Shown here: positions 44,845 to 54,486 of the stretch, one piece after another
Layout of the letters: each line of letters opens with the position of its first letter
Position numbering within the stretch: the first letter of the stretch is position 1
Assembly (NCBI GenBank): GCA_002332905.1
Contig: DDAM01000041.1
Location: 42,595-106,594 of the forward strand
From: Firmicutes bacterium UBA2058
Lineage (GTDB): Bacteria; Bacillota; Clostridia; Tissierellales; Sedimentibacteraceae
Reading direction: 5' to 3'
DNA length: 64,000 bases
Notes under the pieces: model-generated
Seen by the model: the letters and a program-made list of their open reading frames with translations, nothing else
Database searches by the model: none
What the model was told of the DNA's origin: nothing
Made by a program: the position numbers and the translations under genes

Positions 44845-45315
44845 ATGAGCTTATTAAATGGTAAAAAAGTAATCATTATAGGCGACAGAGATGGTATTCC
44901 TGGTCCAGCTATTGAAGAGTGTGTTAAATCAGCTGGAGCAGAAGTAGTATATTCATCTACAGAATGCTTTGTCTGAACTGCCGCTGGAGCAATGGATTTG
45001 GAAAATCAAAAGAGAGTAAAAGAGTTAACTGAGAAATACGGTGCAGAGAACATGGTAGTAGTACTAGGTGCTGCTGAAGGCGAAGCTTCAGGCTTAGCTG
45101 CTGAAACTGTAACAAACGGTGACCCAACTTTCGCAGGTCCATTGACAGGAGTTCAGTTAGGACTTCGTGTATATCATGTATGTGAGCCAGAAATAAAAGG
45201 TGAAGTAGATGAAGCTATCTACGATGAGCAAGTTAGTATGATGGAAATGGTTATCGATGTAGATGACATAATTTCTGAAATGTCTTCTATAAGAGAACAA
45301 TTCTGTAAATTTTAA
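44845..45315 (+). CDS. grdA: Glycine reductase selenoprotein GrdA
   Basis: A 156-aa selenoprotein read through TGA at 44974-44976; Sec44 lies in CFVUTAAGAMDLENQ, the same residue number as in characterised GrdA. Protein A takes the carboxymethyl group from protein B as a Se-carboxymethyl-Sec and passes it to protein C, yielding acetyl phosphate. A short hairpin tgc/gca around ccgctgga follows the TGA. Strong aggagga site at 44834. A standard caller would begin at 44992 and miss the active site. Confidence 0.95.
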
Positions 45316-45353
45316 TTTTATTGATAATATTGGAACAATATTATTATTATAGT

Positions 45354-45381
45354 AAAAAAGGTGATTTAAATCACCTTTTTT
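45354..45381 (+). terminator. Internal terminator between grdA and grdC
   Basis: aaaaaaggtgattt pairs with aaatcaccttttttt-like sequence, a nearly perfect inverted repeat ending in a T run. Partial termination would give more grdEBA/trx mRNA than grdCD mRNA. Confidence 0.8.
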
Positions 45382-45403
45382 GCAATATGTATTTTGTATA
45401 TAT

Positions 45404-45426
45404 AAATACATACAAAGTATGTATTT
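45404..45426. promoter_or_regulatory. 10-bp palindrome before grdC
   Basis: aaatacatac-aaa-gtatgtattt is a perfect inverted repeat between the internal terminator and the grdC ribosome-binding site. Operator or mRNA hairpin; undetermined. Confidence 0.5.
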
Positions 45427-45448
45427 GTAATTAGTTTAGGAGGAAATA

Positions 45449-46978
45449 ATGAATAGTGTATTAAAAGCTACTGGATATGTATTAGTTCATACACCAGACA
45501 TGGTGTTACATCATGGAACAACTCAAACTACTGAAAGAAGAGTTAATCCAGAATCAGATTATTTAAAGAAAATACCTGCAAATCTTAGAACGTTTGAAGA
45601 GGTAGTAGCTTACCCACCAAACCAAACTTATATAGGAAACATGACACCACAAGATTTAGGTAAAATAGAAGCTCCTTGGTTTGATAAAAAGGTAGAAGGG
45701 GCAACAAGAGAAGGTAAATTTGGTGAAATAATGCCACAAGATGAATTTATAGCATTAATGCAAATTTGTGACGCATTTGACCTTGTTAAATTAGAGAAAA
45801 ATTTTGCTTCAAGTACAAAAGATAAATATAACGTTCATCCAATATTAAAAGACTATGCATCTAAAATTAAAGATGGTGAAGATTTAGACACTATTATGCA
45901 TATCATCAATGATGAACATGCAGAAGCTTTACACCATGCAGGTAAAGTTGTTGGTTGCGTAAAAAGAGCACATGATATAGATGAAAACTTATCAGCTCAC
46001 GTTATGTTTGAAAACTTAGTTTCAAAGGCTTCAAACGTATTATCTTTGTTACACTTAGTTGCAAAAAATGGCATAGATAAAAATGAAATTGAATATGTAA
46101 TTGATTGTTGTGAAGAAGCATGTGGAGATATGAACCAAAGAGGTGGTGGAAACTTCGCTAAAGCATGTGCTGAAATTGCAGGTTTTGAAAATGCTACAGG
46201 TTCAGACGTTAGAGGTTTCTGTGCAGGACCAGCGCATGCATTAATTCATGCAGCAGCATTAGTTAAATCTGGAGCATTCAAAAATGTTGTAGTATCAGCA
46301 GGTGGATGTACAGCTAAATTAGGTATGAACGGTAAAGACCACATTAAAAAAGAGCTTCCAATATTAGAAGACTGTTTAGGTGGATTTGCTGTTTTAATAA
46401 GTGAAAATGATGGTATTAGTCCTGAAATTATCACAGACGTAATTGGAAAACATACAGTTGGAACTGGTTCTTCACCACAAGCTGTTATTGGATCGTTAGT
46501 TACTGAAGCTTTAGATAAAGCTGGTCTTAAAATTACTGACGTTGATAAATATTCAGCAGAAATGCAAAACCCAGATATAACTAAACCAGCAGGAGCAGGA
46601 GACGTTCCAGCATCAAACTATAAGATGATAGCTGCTTTAGCAGTAAAAAGAGGCGAATTAGAAAAATCAGAGGTAGCTACTTTTGGCGATAAATACGGTA
46701 TGCCAGGCTGGGCGCCAACTCAAGGACATATACCATCAGGAGTTCCTTATTTAGGATTTGCTAGAGAAGAAATTTTAGCAGGAACTACTAAGAGAGCTAT
46801 GATAGTTGGTAAAGGAAGTTTATTCTTAGGAAGAATGACTAACTTATTTGATGGAGTATCATTCTTAGTTGAAGCTAATAATGGAAACACACCTGAGCAA
46901 TCTGTGTCAGAAGAACAAATCAAAGGCTTAATCGCGGAGGCACTTAAAAATTTCGCTTCAAATCTTTTAGCAGAATAG
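45449..46978 (+). CDS. grdC: Glycine reductase protein C subunit GrdC
   Basis: A 509-aa beta subunit of protein C, which converts the carboxymethyl-selenoether of GrdA to acetyl phosphate. It is thiolase/KAS III-like (EYVIDCCEEACGDMNQRGGGN-type region split here as CCEEACGDMNQRGGG, CAGPAHALIHAAALV, GWAPTQGHIPSGVPYLG). 10 bp before grdD, with taggaggaa upstream. Confidence 0.94.
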   Translation: MNSVLKATGYVLVHTPDMVLHHGTTQTTERRVNPESDYLKKIPANLRTFEEVVAYPPNQTYIGNMTPQDLGKIEAPWFDKKVEGATREGKFGEIMPQDEFIALMQICDAFDLVKLEKNFASSTKDKYNVHPILKDYASKIKDGEDLDTIMHIINDEHAEALHHAGKVVGCVKRAHDIDENLSAHVMFENLVSKASNVLSLLHLVAKNGIDKNEIEYVIDCCEEACGDMNQRGGGNFAKACAEIAGFENATGSDVRGFCAGPAHALIHAAALVKSGAFKNVVVSAGGCTAKLGMNGKDHIKKELPILEDCLGGFAVLISENDGISPEIITDVIGKHTVGTGSSPQAVIGSLVTEALDKAGLKITDVDKYSAEMQNPDITKPAGAGDVPASNYKMIAALAVKRGELEKSEVATFGDKYGMPGWAPTQGHIPSGVPYLGFAREEILAGTTKRAMIVGKGSLFLGRMTNLFDGVSFLVEANNGNTPEQSVSEEQIKGLIAEALKNFASNLLAE

Positions 46979-46988
46979 GAGTGATATA

Positions 46989-48161
46989 ATGTCAGAACAA
47001 GTTAAAAAAATTATAGGTAAAGTGTTTTCAGAACTAGCTGATACACTTTCAACAGGCTCATATGGTAAAAAACCTAATATAGGTATTACTGCACTTGGAA
47101 GTGAGCATGGTGAAGAAAATGCTATAAATGGTGCTGTAAAAGCATTAAAATCCAACATTGATGTAACAGTTATAGGCACAAAAGCAGCTGAAGGACTTAA
47201 ATTAGCAGTAGTAAATGCAGAAGATGAAGCTCATAAAACAATGGAAGAGCTTTTAAATAATGGTGAAATAGATGCAGCAGTAACAATGCACTATCCATTC
47301 CCTATAGGAGTTTCTACAGTAGGTAGAGTAATAACTCCTGGAACTGGAAAAGAAATGTTTATAGCTACAACTACTGGTACTTCATCAACTGATAGAGTTG
47401 AAGGTATGGTTAAAAATGCAATTTACGGAATAATCACAGCAAAAGCCTGCGGAATTAAAAAACCTACAGTAGGTATCTTGAATATTGATGGTGCTAGACA
47501 AGTTGAAATAGCACTTAAAAAGCTTCAAGAAAATGGCTTTGATATAACTTTTGCAGAGTCAAAAAGAGCTGATGGCGGAGTTGTTATGAGAGGTAATGAC
47601 CTACTAATGGCAGCAGCAGATGTTATGGTTATGGACTCCTTAACAGGTAACTTAATGATGAAGATGTTTTCTTCATACACTACTGGCGGCTCATACGAAT
47701 CATTAGGCTACGGATATGGACCAGGTATCGGTGAAGGTTTTGATAAAATTATAATGATTATATCAAGAGCTTCTGGTGAACCAGTAGTTGAAGGCGCAAT
47801 CAAATATGCAGCAGATTTAGTAAGAGGAAATCTTCTTGCAATAGCTAAAGAAGAATTTTCTAAGGCTAAAAAAGCAGGACTTGCTGATATATTAAAAGGT
47901 ATGAAGCCAGCTAAAAAAGAAGCAGCTGCTGATGAAGAAGTAAATGCTCCAGAAAAAGAAGTTGTTACAGGACAAATTTCTGGAATAGAAATAATGGATC
48001 TTGAAGATGCTGTAAAAGCTTTATGGAAAAAAGGTATCTATGCTGAAAGCGGAATGGGTTGTACAGGCCCTATAGTTTTAGTAAATGAAGCTAAGCTTAA
48101 AGATGCTATAAACGTATTAATTGAAGCAGGATATGTTTCAAAGGAAAAGGCTGATTGCTAA
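46989..48161 (+). CDS. grdD: Glycine reductase protein C subunit GrdD
   Basis: A 390-aa alpha subunit of protein C, related to PlsX-type phosphate acyltransferases. C358 in GMGCTGPIVLVNEAK corresponds to the Cys that carries the acetyl thioester in characterised GrdD. It ends the grd operon before a strong terminator. Confidence 0.94.
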   Translation: MSEQVKKIIGKVFSELADTLSTGSYGKKPNIGITALGSEHGEENAINGAVKALKSNIDVTVIGTKAAEGLKLAVVNAEDEAHKTMEELLNNGEIDAAVTMHYPFPIGVSTVGRVITPGTGKEMFIATTTGTSSTDRVEGMVKNAIYGIITAKACGIKKPTVGILNIDGARQVEIALKKLQENGFDITFAESKRADGGVVMRGNDLLMAAADVMVMDSLTGNLMMKMFSSYTTGGSYESLGYGYGPGIGEGFDKIIMIISRASGEPVVEGAIKYAADLVRGNLLAIAKEEFSKAKKAGLADILKGMKPAKKEAAADEEVNAPEKEVVTGQISGIEIMDLEDAVKALWKKGIYAESGMGCTGPIVLVNEAKLKDAINVLIEAGYVSKEKADC

Positions 48162-48168
48162 TAAAATA

Positions 48169-48211
48169 AAAAAACTTCACATTTTAGAGATAAAATGTGA
48201 AGTTTTTTTAT
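48169..48211 (+). terminator. grd operon terminator
   Basis: aaaaacttcacatttta pairs with taaaatgtgaagttttt, followed by a T run: a 17-bp stem just after grdD. Confidence 0.92.
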
Positions 48212-48224
48212 ATCTAAAATCATT

Positions 48225-48253
48225 TTGCTTTTTCTTTAGTATTTTGGTATAAT
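48225..48253 (+). promoter_or_regulatory. Sigma-A promoter of rpoN
   Basis: TTGCTT (48225-48230), a 17-bp spacer, TATAAT (48248-48253), between the grd terminator and rpoN, about 85 bp before the start codon. Confidence 0.72.
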
Positions 48254-48337
48254 TAATGCAATAATAAAAAGGGTGAAAATTTTGTACATATCAATTGCAT
48301 GAGTATATTTATTTATGCTAAAAAAGGAGATGTTACC

Positions 48338-49756
48338 ATGAAAATGGGTTTTGAACTTAGTTTGTCACAAACGCAGAAATTAATAATGACACCTGAACTT
48401 AGGCAGGCTATACAAATATTGCAATTTAACAATGTCGAGCTTATGGAATATTTGAATAATCAATTAGAGGCTAATCCTTTTTTAGAAGTAGTTGATAAAA
48501 AAAGAGAAAGTAATTCTAAAGATGATAATGAAAAAATAGAGATATATTCTGATGGTGATAGTTCAAAGGATGAAATAGATTGGAAGGAAGTAGTTGAAAA
48601 ATATGATGATATAAGCTATAAAAATTACGAAAACTCCAATGATTATGACAATAGACAATCCTTTGAAAGCTATATATCTAAAAAAATATCATTAAAAGAA
48701 CATTTAATGCTTCAGCTCGGAATGTCTGTAAAAACAGAAAAAGAAAGAAAAATAGGGGAGTTTTTAATAGAATCTTTAGATAATAAAGGTTATCTTGCTT
48801 CAACTATTCATGATATAAGTATGCAAATAAGTGAAAACCATGTAGATGTTGAAAAAGCATTGCATCTTATTCAAGGATTTGACCCTGTTGGAGTAGGAGC
48901 TAGAAACTTAAGTGAGTGCTTAATGATTCAGCTAAAAGAAAAAGGTATACAAGATAGAAATGCATATTTAATAGTAGACAAGTATTTAGATGATATTGCT
49001 ACAAATAAAATGCAAAAAATATCGAAGGAATTGCATATACCTGTGCAAAGAGTTCAAAGTATTTGTGATATTATAAAAATGCTTGAGCCTAAACCAGCGA
49101 GAGGGTTTATAGTTGATAGTGATAATATTAGATATATAGTGCCAGATGTAACTATAGAGAAGGTAGACAATGAATATATTATAATAGTTAATGATAGTAA
49201 TTTTCCGGTTTTATCTATAAGCAGTTATTATAAGCAACTGTCTAATGATATTAATGACAAAGAAGCCAATAAATTTTTATCGGATAAACTTAATTCATCA
49301 ATGTGGTTGATTAGGAGTATTGAACAAAGAAGAATAACATTATATAAGGTTGTAGAGTCTATATTAAAATTTCAGAGAGACTTCTTTGATTATGGTGATG
49401 GTGCACTAAAACCATTAGTTTTGAAGGATGTAGCTGAGGACATATCTGTGCATGAATCAACTGTAAGTCGTGCTACAAATGGAAAATATGTTCAAACTCC
49501 ACGAGGACTTTATGAGTTAAAATACTTTTTCACAAGCTCTGTAAGTGATGATAATGGTGGTGAGGGAGTATCATCTACAAGTGTTAAAGCACAGATTAAA
49601 GAGTTAATAGATGAGGAAAACCCTCAAAAGCCATTAAGTGATCAAAAGATTGCTGATGTATTAGAAAATAAAGGTATAAATATATCAAGAAGAACAGTTG
49701 CTAAGTATAGGGATGAAATGCTGATACCTTCTTCTTCTATGAGAAGAAGATTTTAG
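48338..49756 (+). CDS. rpoN: RNA polymerase sigma-54 factor
   Basis: A 472-aa sigma-54. Region I is visible at the N-terminus (LSLSQTQKLIMTPELRQAI), then an acidic region II, the core-binding domain (DPVGVGARNLSECL), the helix-turn-helix region and the RpoN box near the end (SRRTVAKYRDEM) that contacts the -24 element. The ATG at 48338 follows aaaggagatg; a longer reading from 48299 has no such site. It is followed by its activator gene, and -24/-12 promoters occur at 51412 and 60981. Confidence 0.95.
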   Translation: MKMGFELSLSQTQKLIMTPELRQAIQILQFNNVELMEYLNNQLEANPFLEVVDKKRESNSKDDNEKIEIYSDGDSSKDEIDWKEVVEKYDDISYKNYENSNDYDNRQSFESYISKKISLKEHLMLQLGMSVKTEKERKIGEFLIESLDNKGYLASTIHDISMQISENHVDVEKALHLIQGFDPVGVGARNLSECLMIQLKEKGIQDRNAYLIVDKYLDDIATNKMQKISKELHIPVQRVQSICDIIKMLEPKPARGFIVDSDNIRYIVPDVTIEKVDNEYIIIVNDSNFPVLSISSYYKQLSNDINDKEANKFLSDKLNSSMWLIRSIEQRRITLYKVVESILKFQRDFFDYGDGALKPLVLKDVAEDISVHESTVSRATNGKYVQTPRGLYELKYFFTSSVSDDNGGEGVSSTSVKAQIKELIDEENPQKPLSDQKIADVLENKGINISRRTVAKYRDEMLIPSSSMRRRF

Positions 49757-49782
49757 AACTTTGTTTAGGAGGAAAACTTGTT

Positions 49783-51207
49783 ATGGAGTATAAATTATGG
49801 CTTGATACCATGACTAAATACAGAAATGAATGTATTATTATAGTTGATAAAAACGCTAATTTAGTTTATTATAATGAACCAATTGCAAACTTCTTTGATC
49901 AAAATAAAGACCAAAGTGAAATGATAGGTAAAAACATACTAGAGTTATTAGAAAATTTTACTGAAGAAGAAAGTACATTCTATAGAGTTTTAAAAACTGG
50001 TGAGCCTATATTTGACTATATACAAACATTTATTAATTATGCTAAAAAGCGTGTAACTGCAATTTCTACAACTTTACCTTTGGTAGATAACAACAAGATT
50101 ATTGGTGCTATAGAAATTTTAGAGGATGTAAATAATTTTAAAAAGTTACACAAAAAAGTTACTGAGTTGCAAAAGGAAGACCATTATAGAATAAATTCAT
50201 GTTCAAACGATAAAAACAACGGTGCTTGCTATACAATTAAGGATATAATTGGTGAAAGCAAGGAAATAAAGGAGCTAAAGAATAAAATAATAAAAATTGC
50301 TGATAGCTCTTCTTCCGTACTAGTTTATGGAGAAACTGGAACAGGAAAAGAGTTAGTAGTTCAAGCGATTCATAATTCGAGTTTTAAAAGAAAAGATAAG
50401 CCATTTATTGCTCAAAACTGTGCAGCAATACCTAAGAACTTACTAGAAAGCATTTTGTTTGGTACAACATCAGGAAGCTTTACAGGCTCAAAAGAGAAGC
50501 CAGGTTTGTTTGAAATAGCCGATGGTGGAACACTTCTACTTGATGAGATTAACTCCATGGATCTGGAACTTCAGGCAAAGCTTTTAAGAGTTTTGCAGAC
50601 TGGAGAGATAATGAGATTGGGAGGTAATAGGACTATAAAACTTGATGTTAGAGTTGTAGCTACTAGCAATGTGGACCCTTTAGAAGCTGTTAACAGTGGT
50701 CTTATTAGACAAGATTTATATTACAGACTAAACGTTATTAGTTTAAATATTCCTCCACTTAGAAATAGAAGAGAGGATATTGAAATTCTATTAAATTATT
50801 TTATCAATATGTACAATAAAATACTTAATAAAAACGTAATTGATATATCGGATTCATGTAAAAAGTATTTAGTTTCATATGATTGGCCTGGTAATATTAG
50901 AGAACTTAGATATACTGTAGAAAATATTATGAACTTTATAGAAAAAAATATTATAGAGTTGGATAATTTGCCGGATAACATTAAAAATTATAATAGCAAT
51001 GATATTGATAAATCAAAAAAAGATGACTTAGTTATATACCCACTAAAGGATACTCTTAAACAAGTAGAAATAGATATGATAAAAAAAGCCTTAGCTGTAA
51101 CTAATGGAAATCAAGCACGAGCAGCTAAATTGCTTGAAATACCTAGACAAACTTTATTTAACAAAATATTAAAATATGATATAAAAGGTAACATAACATT
51201 TGATTAA
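49783..51207 (+). CDS. Sigma-54-dependent activator (PAS-AAA+-Fis)
   Basis: A 474-aa enhancer-binding protein: PAS sensor domain (about 15-125), AAA+ domain from about 155 with Walker A GETGTGKE, the sigma-54 contact loop as GSFTGS (canonical GAFTGA), LLDEI, and a C-terminal Fis-type helix-turn-helix (NQARAAKLLEIPRQTLFNKI). The layout resembles RocR-like activators of amino-acid catabolism. It lies 26 bp after rpoN. Likely targets are the two peptide-uptake operons; the signal sensed by the PAS domain is unknown. Confidence 0.92.
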   Translation: MEYKLWLDTMTKYRNECIIIVDKNANLVYYNEPIANFFDQNKDQSEMIGKNILELLENFTEEESTFYRVLKTGEPIFDYIQTFINYAKKRVTAISTTLPLVDNNKIIGAIEILEDVNNFKKLHKKVTELQKEDHYRINSCSNDKNNGACYTIKDIIGESKEIKELKNKIIKIADSSSSVLVYGETGTGKELVVQAIHNSSFKRKDKPFIAQNCAAIPKNLLESILFGTTSGSFTGSKEKPGLFEIADGGTLLLDEINSMDLELQAKLLRVLQTGEIMRLGGNRTIKLDVRVVATSNVDPLEAVNSGLIRQDLYYRLNVISLNIPPLRNRREDIEILLNYFINMYNKILNKNVIDISDSCKKYLVSYDWPGNIRELRYTVENIMNFIEKNIIELDNLPDNIKNYNSNDIDKSKKDDLVIYPLKDTLKQVEIDMIKKALAVTNGNQARAAKLLEIPRQTLFNKILKYDIKGNITFD

Positions 51208-51247
51208 ATGCCCGTAAATGGTACAAAAGATTATAATATTTACATAA

Positions 51248-51270
51248 AAGTGCTTAAAAAGAATACAAAT
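51248..51270 (+). promoter_or_regulatory. Putative activator-binding site (copy 1)
   Basis: aagtgcttaaaaagaatac plus aaat is shared with 60835-60857 at 20 of 23 positions, and both lie about 120-165 bp upstream of a -24/-12 promoter, as expected for an enhancer site. Confidence 0.6.
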
Positions 51271-51411
51271 AAAATAATGAGAGATTTTACTAAAGCAATA
51301 ATTAGTATTATCTTTCATTTTTTTTTATTATTAGTCAAAAATGTTGAAAAGATAACGTTTACCATGTGAAATTTTATAATAACTGCCATAAATTTACGTC
51401 GAAATAATTAT

Positions 51412-51427
51412 TGGCATAAAAATTGCT
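51412..51427 (+). promoter_or_regulatory. Sigma-54 promoter of the peptidase-opp operon
   Basis: TGGCAT-N5-TTGCT (51412-51427) matches the -24/-12 consensus TGGCAC-N5-TTGCW in spacing and in the invariant GG and GC. It lies 42 bp before the Xaa-Pro peptidase start. The 261-bp gap from 51208 holds this promoter and the upstream motif. Confidence 0.85.
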
Positions 51428-51468
51428 CTAATATAGGATGTTGTTATTATTTTGAATAGGAGGCATGT

Positions 51469-52551
51469 ATGTTAAAAAAACTTTTAAGCGTAATGGAAGA
51501 AAAAAGTTTAGATGGATTTTTTATAAGTAAAATTCACAATGTTAGATATGTAAGCAAATACTCCAGTGATGATGCGTACTTGTTAGTAACTACTAGTAAA
51601 AATTATTTTATTACTGATCCAAGGTACACAGAACAGGCGCAAGATGAATGTAAAGGCTTCGAGGTTGTTAATTGGAGAACTGTTGGCAAGAGTCTCTCAG
51701 AAGCAATAGCAAATCTAGCAAATGAACTTAAATTAAAATCTGTAGCATTTGAAGCTGACAATATAACATTTTTAAATTATAGTGGCTTATCTGAAAAGAT
51801 TGAAGCAAACTTAATTCCACTAACAGATGTTATAGAAAATTTTAGATCTGTAAAATCACCTGAAGAAATACAAAATCAAAGAGTATCATGTCAAATAGCT
51901 TGCCGAGCTTTTGATAGAATATTAAATGATATTAAGGTTGGTGTTACGGAAAAAGAAATTGCAGCTAAGTTATCATACTATATGGTTAGTGAAGGTTCTG
52001 ATTCAAAACCTTATGGAGATATTGTGATTTCAGGTAAAAGAACTTCTTTATTACATGGCATACCATCTGACAAAAAAATAGAGGAAGGTGATTTTGTATT
52101 AATGGATTTCGGATGTGGTTATAAAGGATATTTATCTGATATGACCAGAACTGTTGTAGTTGGTAAAGCATCTGATAAACAAAAAGAAGTATATAGACTT
52201 GAACAACAAATGCTCCAAGATGCTTTAGATGTAATGAAAGCTGGCGCTACTAGTAAAGACATATATGAGGCTTCTATTAAAGCAATAAAGGACACAGAAT
52301 ACTATGAATATCATTATAATAATATTGGACATGGTATAGGTCTTTTTGTTCATGAGATACCATTTATGGGTGCAAATTCTCAGGCGGTATTAGTTGAGAA
52401 CAACGTTACAACTATGGAGCCAGGTATATATATACCTAACTGGGGAGGAGTAAGAATTGAGGATCAAGTTCTTATTACAAAGGATGGATATGAAAACCTT
52501 GTTATAGCACCTAAGGAATTAATTGAACTACAAAGAATTATGACAAAATAA
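51469..52551 (+). CDS. Xaa-Pro aminopeptidase-like M24B peptidase
   Basis: A 360-aa creatinase-fold peptidase with an N-terminal domain (residues 1-125) and the pita-bread M24 domain. The dinuclear metal ligands are visible in MDFGCGYKGYLSDMTRTV (two Asp), GHGIGLFVHE (His), TMEPGIY (Glu) and RIEDQVLI (Glu). Cleaves the N-terminal residue of Xaa-Pro peptides, cytoplasmic. First gene behind the sigma-54 promoter and 21 bp before oppB, so uptake and cleavage of proline-containing peptides are co-regulated. Confidence 0.9.
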   Translation: MLKKLLSVMEEKSLDGFFISKIHNVRYVSKYSSDDAYLLVTTSKNYFITDPRYTEQAQDECKGFEVVNWRTVGKSLSEAIANLANELKLKSVAFEADNITFLNYSGLSEKIEANLIPLTDVIENFRSVKSPEEIQNQRVSCQIACRAFDRILNDIKVGVTEKEIAAKLSYYMVSEGSDSKPYGDIVISGKRTSLLHGIPSDKKIEEGDFVLMDFGCGYKGYLSDMTRTVVVGKASDKQKEVYRLEQQMLQDALDVMKAGATSKDIYEASIKAIKDTEYYEYHYNNIGHGIGLFVHEIPFMGANSQAVLVENNVTTMEPGIYIPNWGGVRIEDQVLITKDGYENLVIAPKELIELQRIMTK

Positions 52552-52572
52552 TATAAGGAAAGGGATTGTTTT

Positions 52573-53508
52573 ATGAGTAGATTTATCTTAAAGAGAATTT
52601 GTTATGCTATAATTACATTATTTTTGATAATTACAGCAACTTTCTTTCTTATAGCTGGAGCTCCGGGAGATCCTATAGCTGCTAAGGTAGGACAAATGCC
52701 TGAGCAAGCACAAGCAATAATTAAAGCCAAATATGGCCTTGATAAACCTGTATTCGAAAGATATATTATTTATATGAAAAATTTATTAACTACAGGTGAT
52801 TTTGGAGAATCAATAATTTACACAGGGAAATCAGCTAATGATGTAATTAAAGATAATGCATGGGTTTCTGCAAGAATAGGTGTAGTAGCCATAGCATTTC
52901 AAGTGACTATAGGAGTTTGCTTAGGACTTGTATCAGCTCTTAACAGGGGCAAGCTAGGAGATCATATAATACGTGTGTGTGTTGTTTTAGCAATATGTGT
53001 GCCAAGCTTCGTTTTTGCAGCATTGTTACAATACTTTGTAGCATTCAAGTGGAAATTAGCTCCTGTATTTGGATGGGGAGAGTTAAAACACTTTATATTA
53101 CCAGTAGCAGCTTATGCTATAGGAGGTATTGCATCATATACAAAATATATGAGAAGTAGTACTTTATCAGTTATTAGTGAAGATTATATTATTACAGCAA
53201 AGGCTAAAGGTTGTAAAAAAGGTAGAGTAGTAAAAAAACATATTTTAAGAAATTCTATGATTCCTATTGTAACTATGACAGGACCAGCTATAGCAGGTAT
53301 ATTTGCAGGCTCATTTATACTTGAAAAAATGTTTGCTATCCCTGGACTAGGTGCTTATTATGTAAAATCAGTTTCTGATAATGATTATACTATGATTTTA
53401 GGGTTAACGATATTCTTCGCTATGTTATATGTTGGAGCTTTAATAGTAGTAGATATATTATATGGTCTAGTTGACCCAAGAATTAGAGTTGCAAAGTCTG
53501 AAAATTAA
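52573..53508 (+). CDS. Peptide ABC transporter permease OppB/DppB (set 1)
   Basis: A 311-aa permease with six membrane helices and the conserved EAA loop (IITAKAKGCKKGRVVKKHIL). N-terminus FILKRICYAIITLFLI and AGAPGDPIAA are typical of OppB/DppB. It has a close paralogue at 61055. Part of the sigma-54-driven peptidase-opp operon. Confidence 0.92.
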   Translation: MSRFILKRICYAIITLFLIITATFFLIAGAPGDPIAAKVGQMPEQAQAIIKAKYGLDKPVFERYIIYMKNLLTTGDFGESIIYTGKSANDVIKDNAWVSARIGVVAIAFQVTIGVCLGLVSALNRGKLGDHIIRVCVVLAICVPSFVFAALLQYFVAFKWKLAPVFGWGELKHFILPVAAYAIGGIASYTKYMRSSTLSVISEDYIITAKAKGCKKGRVVKKHILRNSMIPIVTMTGPAIAGIFAGSFILEKMFAIPGLGAYYVKSVSDNDYTMILGLTIFFAMLYVGALIVVDILYGLVDPRIRVAKSEN

Positions 53509-53523
53509 GAGTGAGGTAATGAT

Positions 53524-54477
53524 ATGAGCAAAAATAGTAATGTAGGCGTAATGCAAGATAATGCTACTCTTTCAGACAAGATGTTTAAGAGGGTAGGCAC
53601 AAAGGGTCTGTCAGGAGATCAATTAAATAAACCATCATTAACATATTGGGCAGACGTATGGAGAAGATTTAGAAATAATAAGCTAGCACTTATTGGTTTA
53701 GTATTATTAGTTTTAGTAGTTTTAGTAGTTTGTTTTGGACCTATGGTTACAGGAAAAAATTATCAATATATAGATGCTTCTATAAAGGACCAGCTTCCAA
53801 GTGCAGAGCACTGGTTTGGTACAGATGACATGGGTAGAGACTTATTCACAAGAGTTTGTGTTGGCGGTAGAATTTCTATAATTATCGGTTTAAGCTGTAC
53901 AGCTGTAATGTTTGTTATAGGCTCCTTGTTAGGAGCTTTGGCTGGATTAAAAGGCGGAATAGTTGACGATATTATAATGAGAATATGTGAATTTATAGGA
54001 AACCTTCCATATTTGATTATAGTGGTTATTTTATCCATGGTTTTAGGTAGAAGTATGTTTTCCTTAGTATTTGCAATGAGTTTAACTGCATGGGTTGGAA
54101 CTACACGTATGGTTAGGGGCCAAATACTTCAAATTAAACAGCAAGATTATGTACAAGCTGCTAAAGCACTTGGAGCAAGTACAACAAGAATTATATTAAA
54201 ACATCTTATCCCTAATACTTTAGGCATAATAATGGTTGATATTACAATGTCTGTTCCTGGATTTATATTCAGTGAGGCATTTTTAAGCTATATCGGTCTA
54301 GGAGTTAGACCACCAGAAACAAGCTGGGGTGCATTAGCATCAGCAGGTCAACAAAAATTAATGTTTTATCCGCATGAGTTATTATTCCCATGTATGATGA
54401 TTATTCTTACAATTTTGGCATTCCACCTAATAGGTGACGGTCTTTCAGATGCATTAGATCCAAAATTGAGACAGTAG
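53524..54477 (+). CDS. Peptide ABC transporter permease OppC/DppC (set 1)
   Basis: A 317-aa permease with an N-terminal OppC_N segment (WRRFRNNKLALIGLVLLV), WFGTDDMGRDLFTRV, the EAA loop (YVQAAKALGASTTRIILKHL) and C-terminal ISHLIGDGLSDALDPKLR-like ending (FHLIGDGLSDALDPKLRQ). Pairs with OppB. Paralogue at 62001. Confidence 0.93.
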   Translation: MSKNSNVGVMQDNATLSDKMFKRVGTKGLSGDQLNKPSLTYWADVWRRFRNNKLALIGLVLLVLVVLVVCFGPMVTGKNYQYIDASIKDQLPSAEHWFGTDDMGRDLFTRVCVGGRISIIIGLSCTAVMFVIGSLLGALAGLKGGIVDDIIMRICEFIGNLPYLIIVVILSMVLGRSMFSLVFAMSLTAWVGTTRMVRGQILQIKQQDYVQAAKALGASTTRIILKHLIPNTLGIIMVDITMSVPGFIFSEAFLSYIGLGVRPPETSWGALASAGQQKLMFYPHELLFPCMMIILTILAFHLIGDGLSDALDPKLRQ

Positions 54478-54486
54478 GAGGATTTT

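Noticed and set aside
44992..45315. Short gene starting after the grdA TGA
   Set aside because: Same frame as the ATG at 44845; the TGA falls at residue 44, the known Sec position of GrdA.
48243..48260. Sigma-54 promoter before rpoN (TGGTAT-N5-ATGCA)
   Set aside because: The GG/GC spacing fits, but the -12 box is ATGC and not TTGC, and the same sequence holds the TATAAT of a good sigma-A promoter with a 17-bp spacer.
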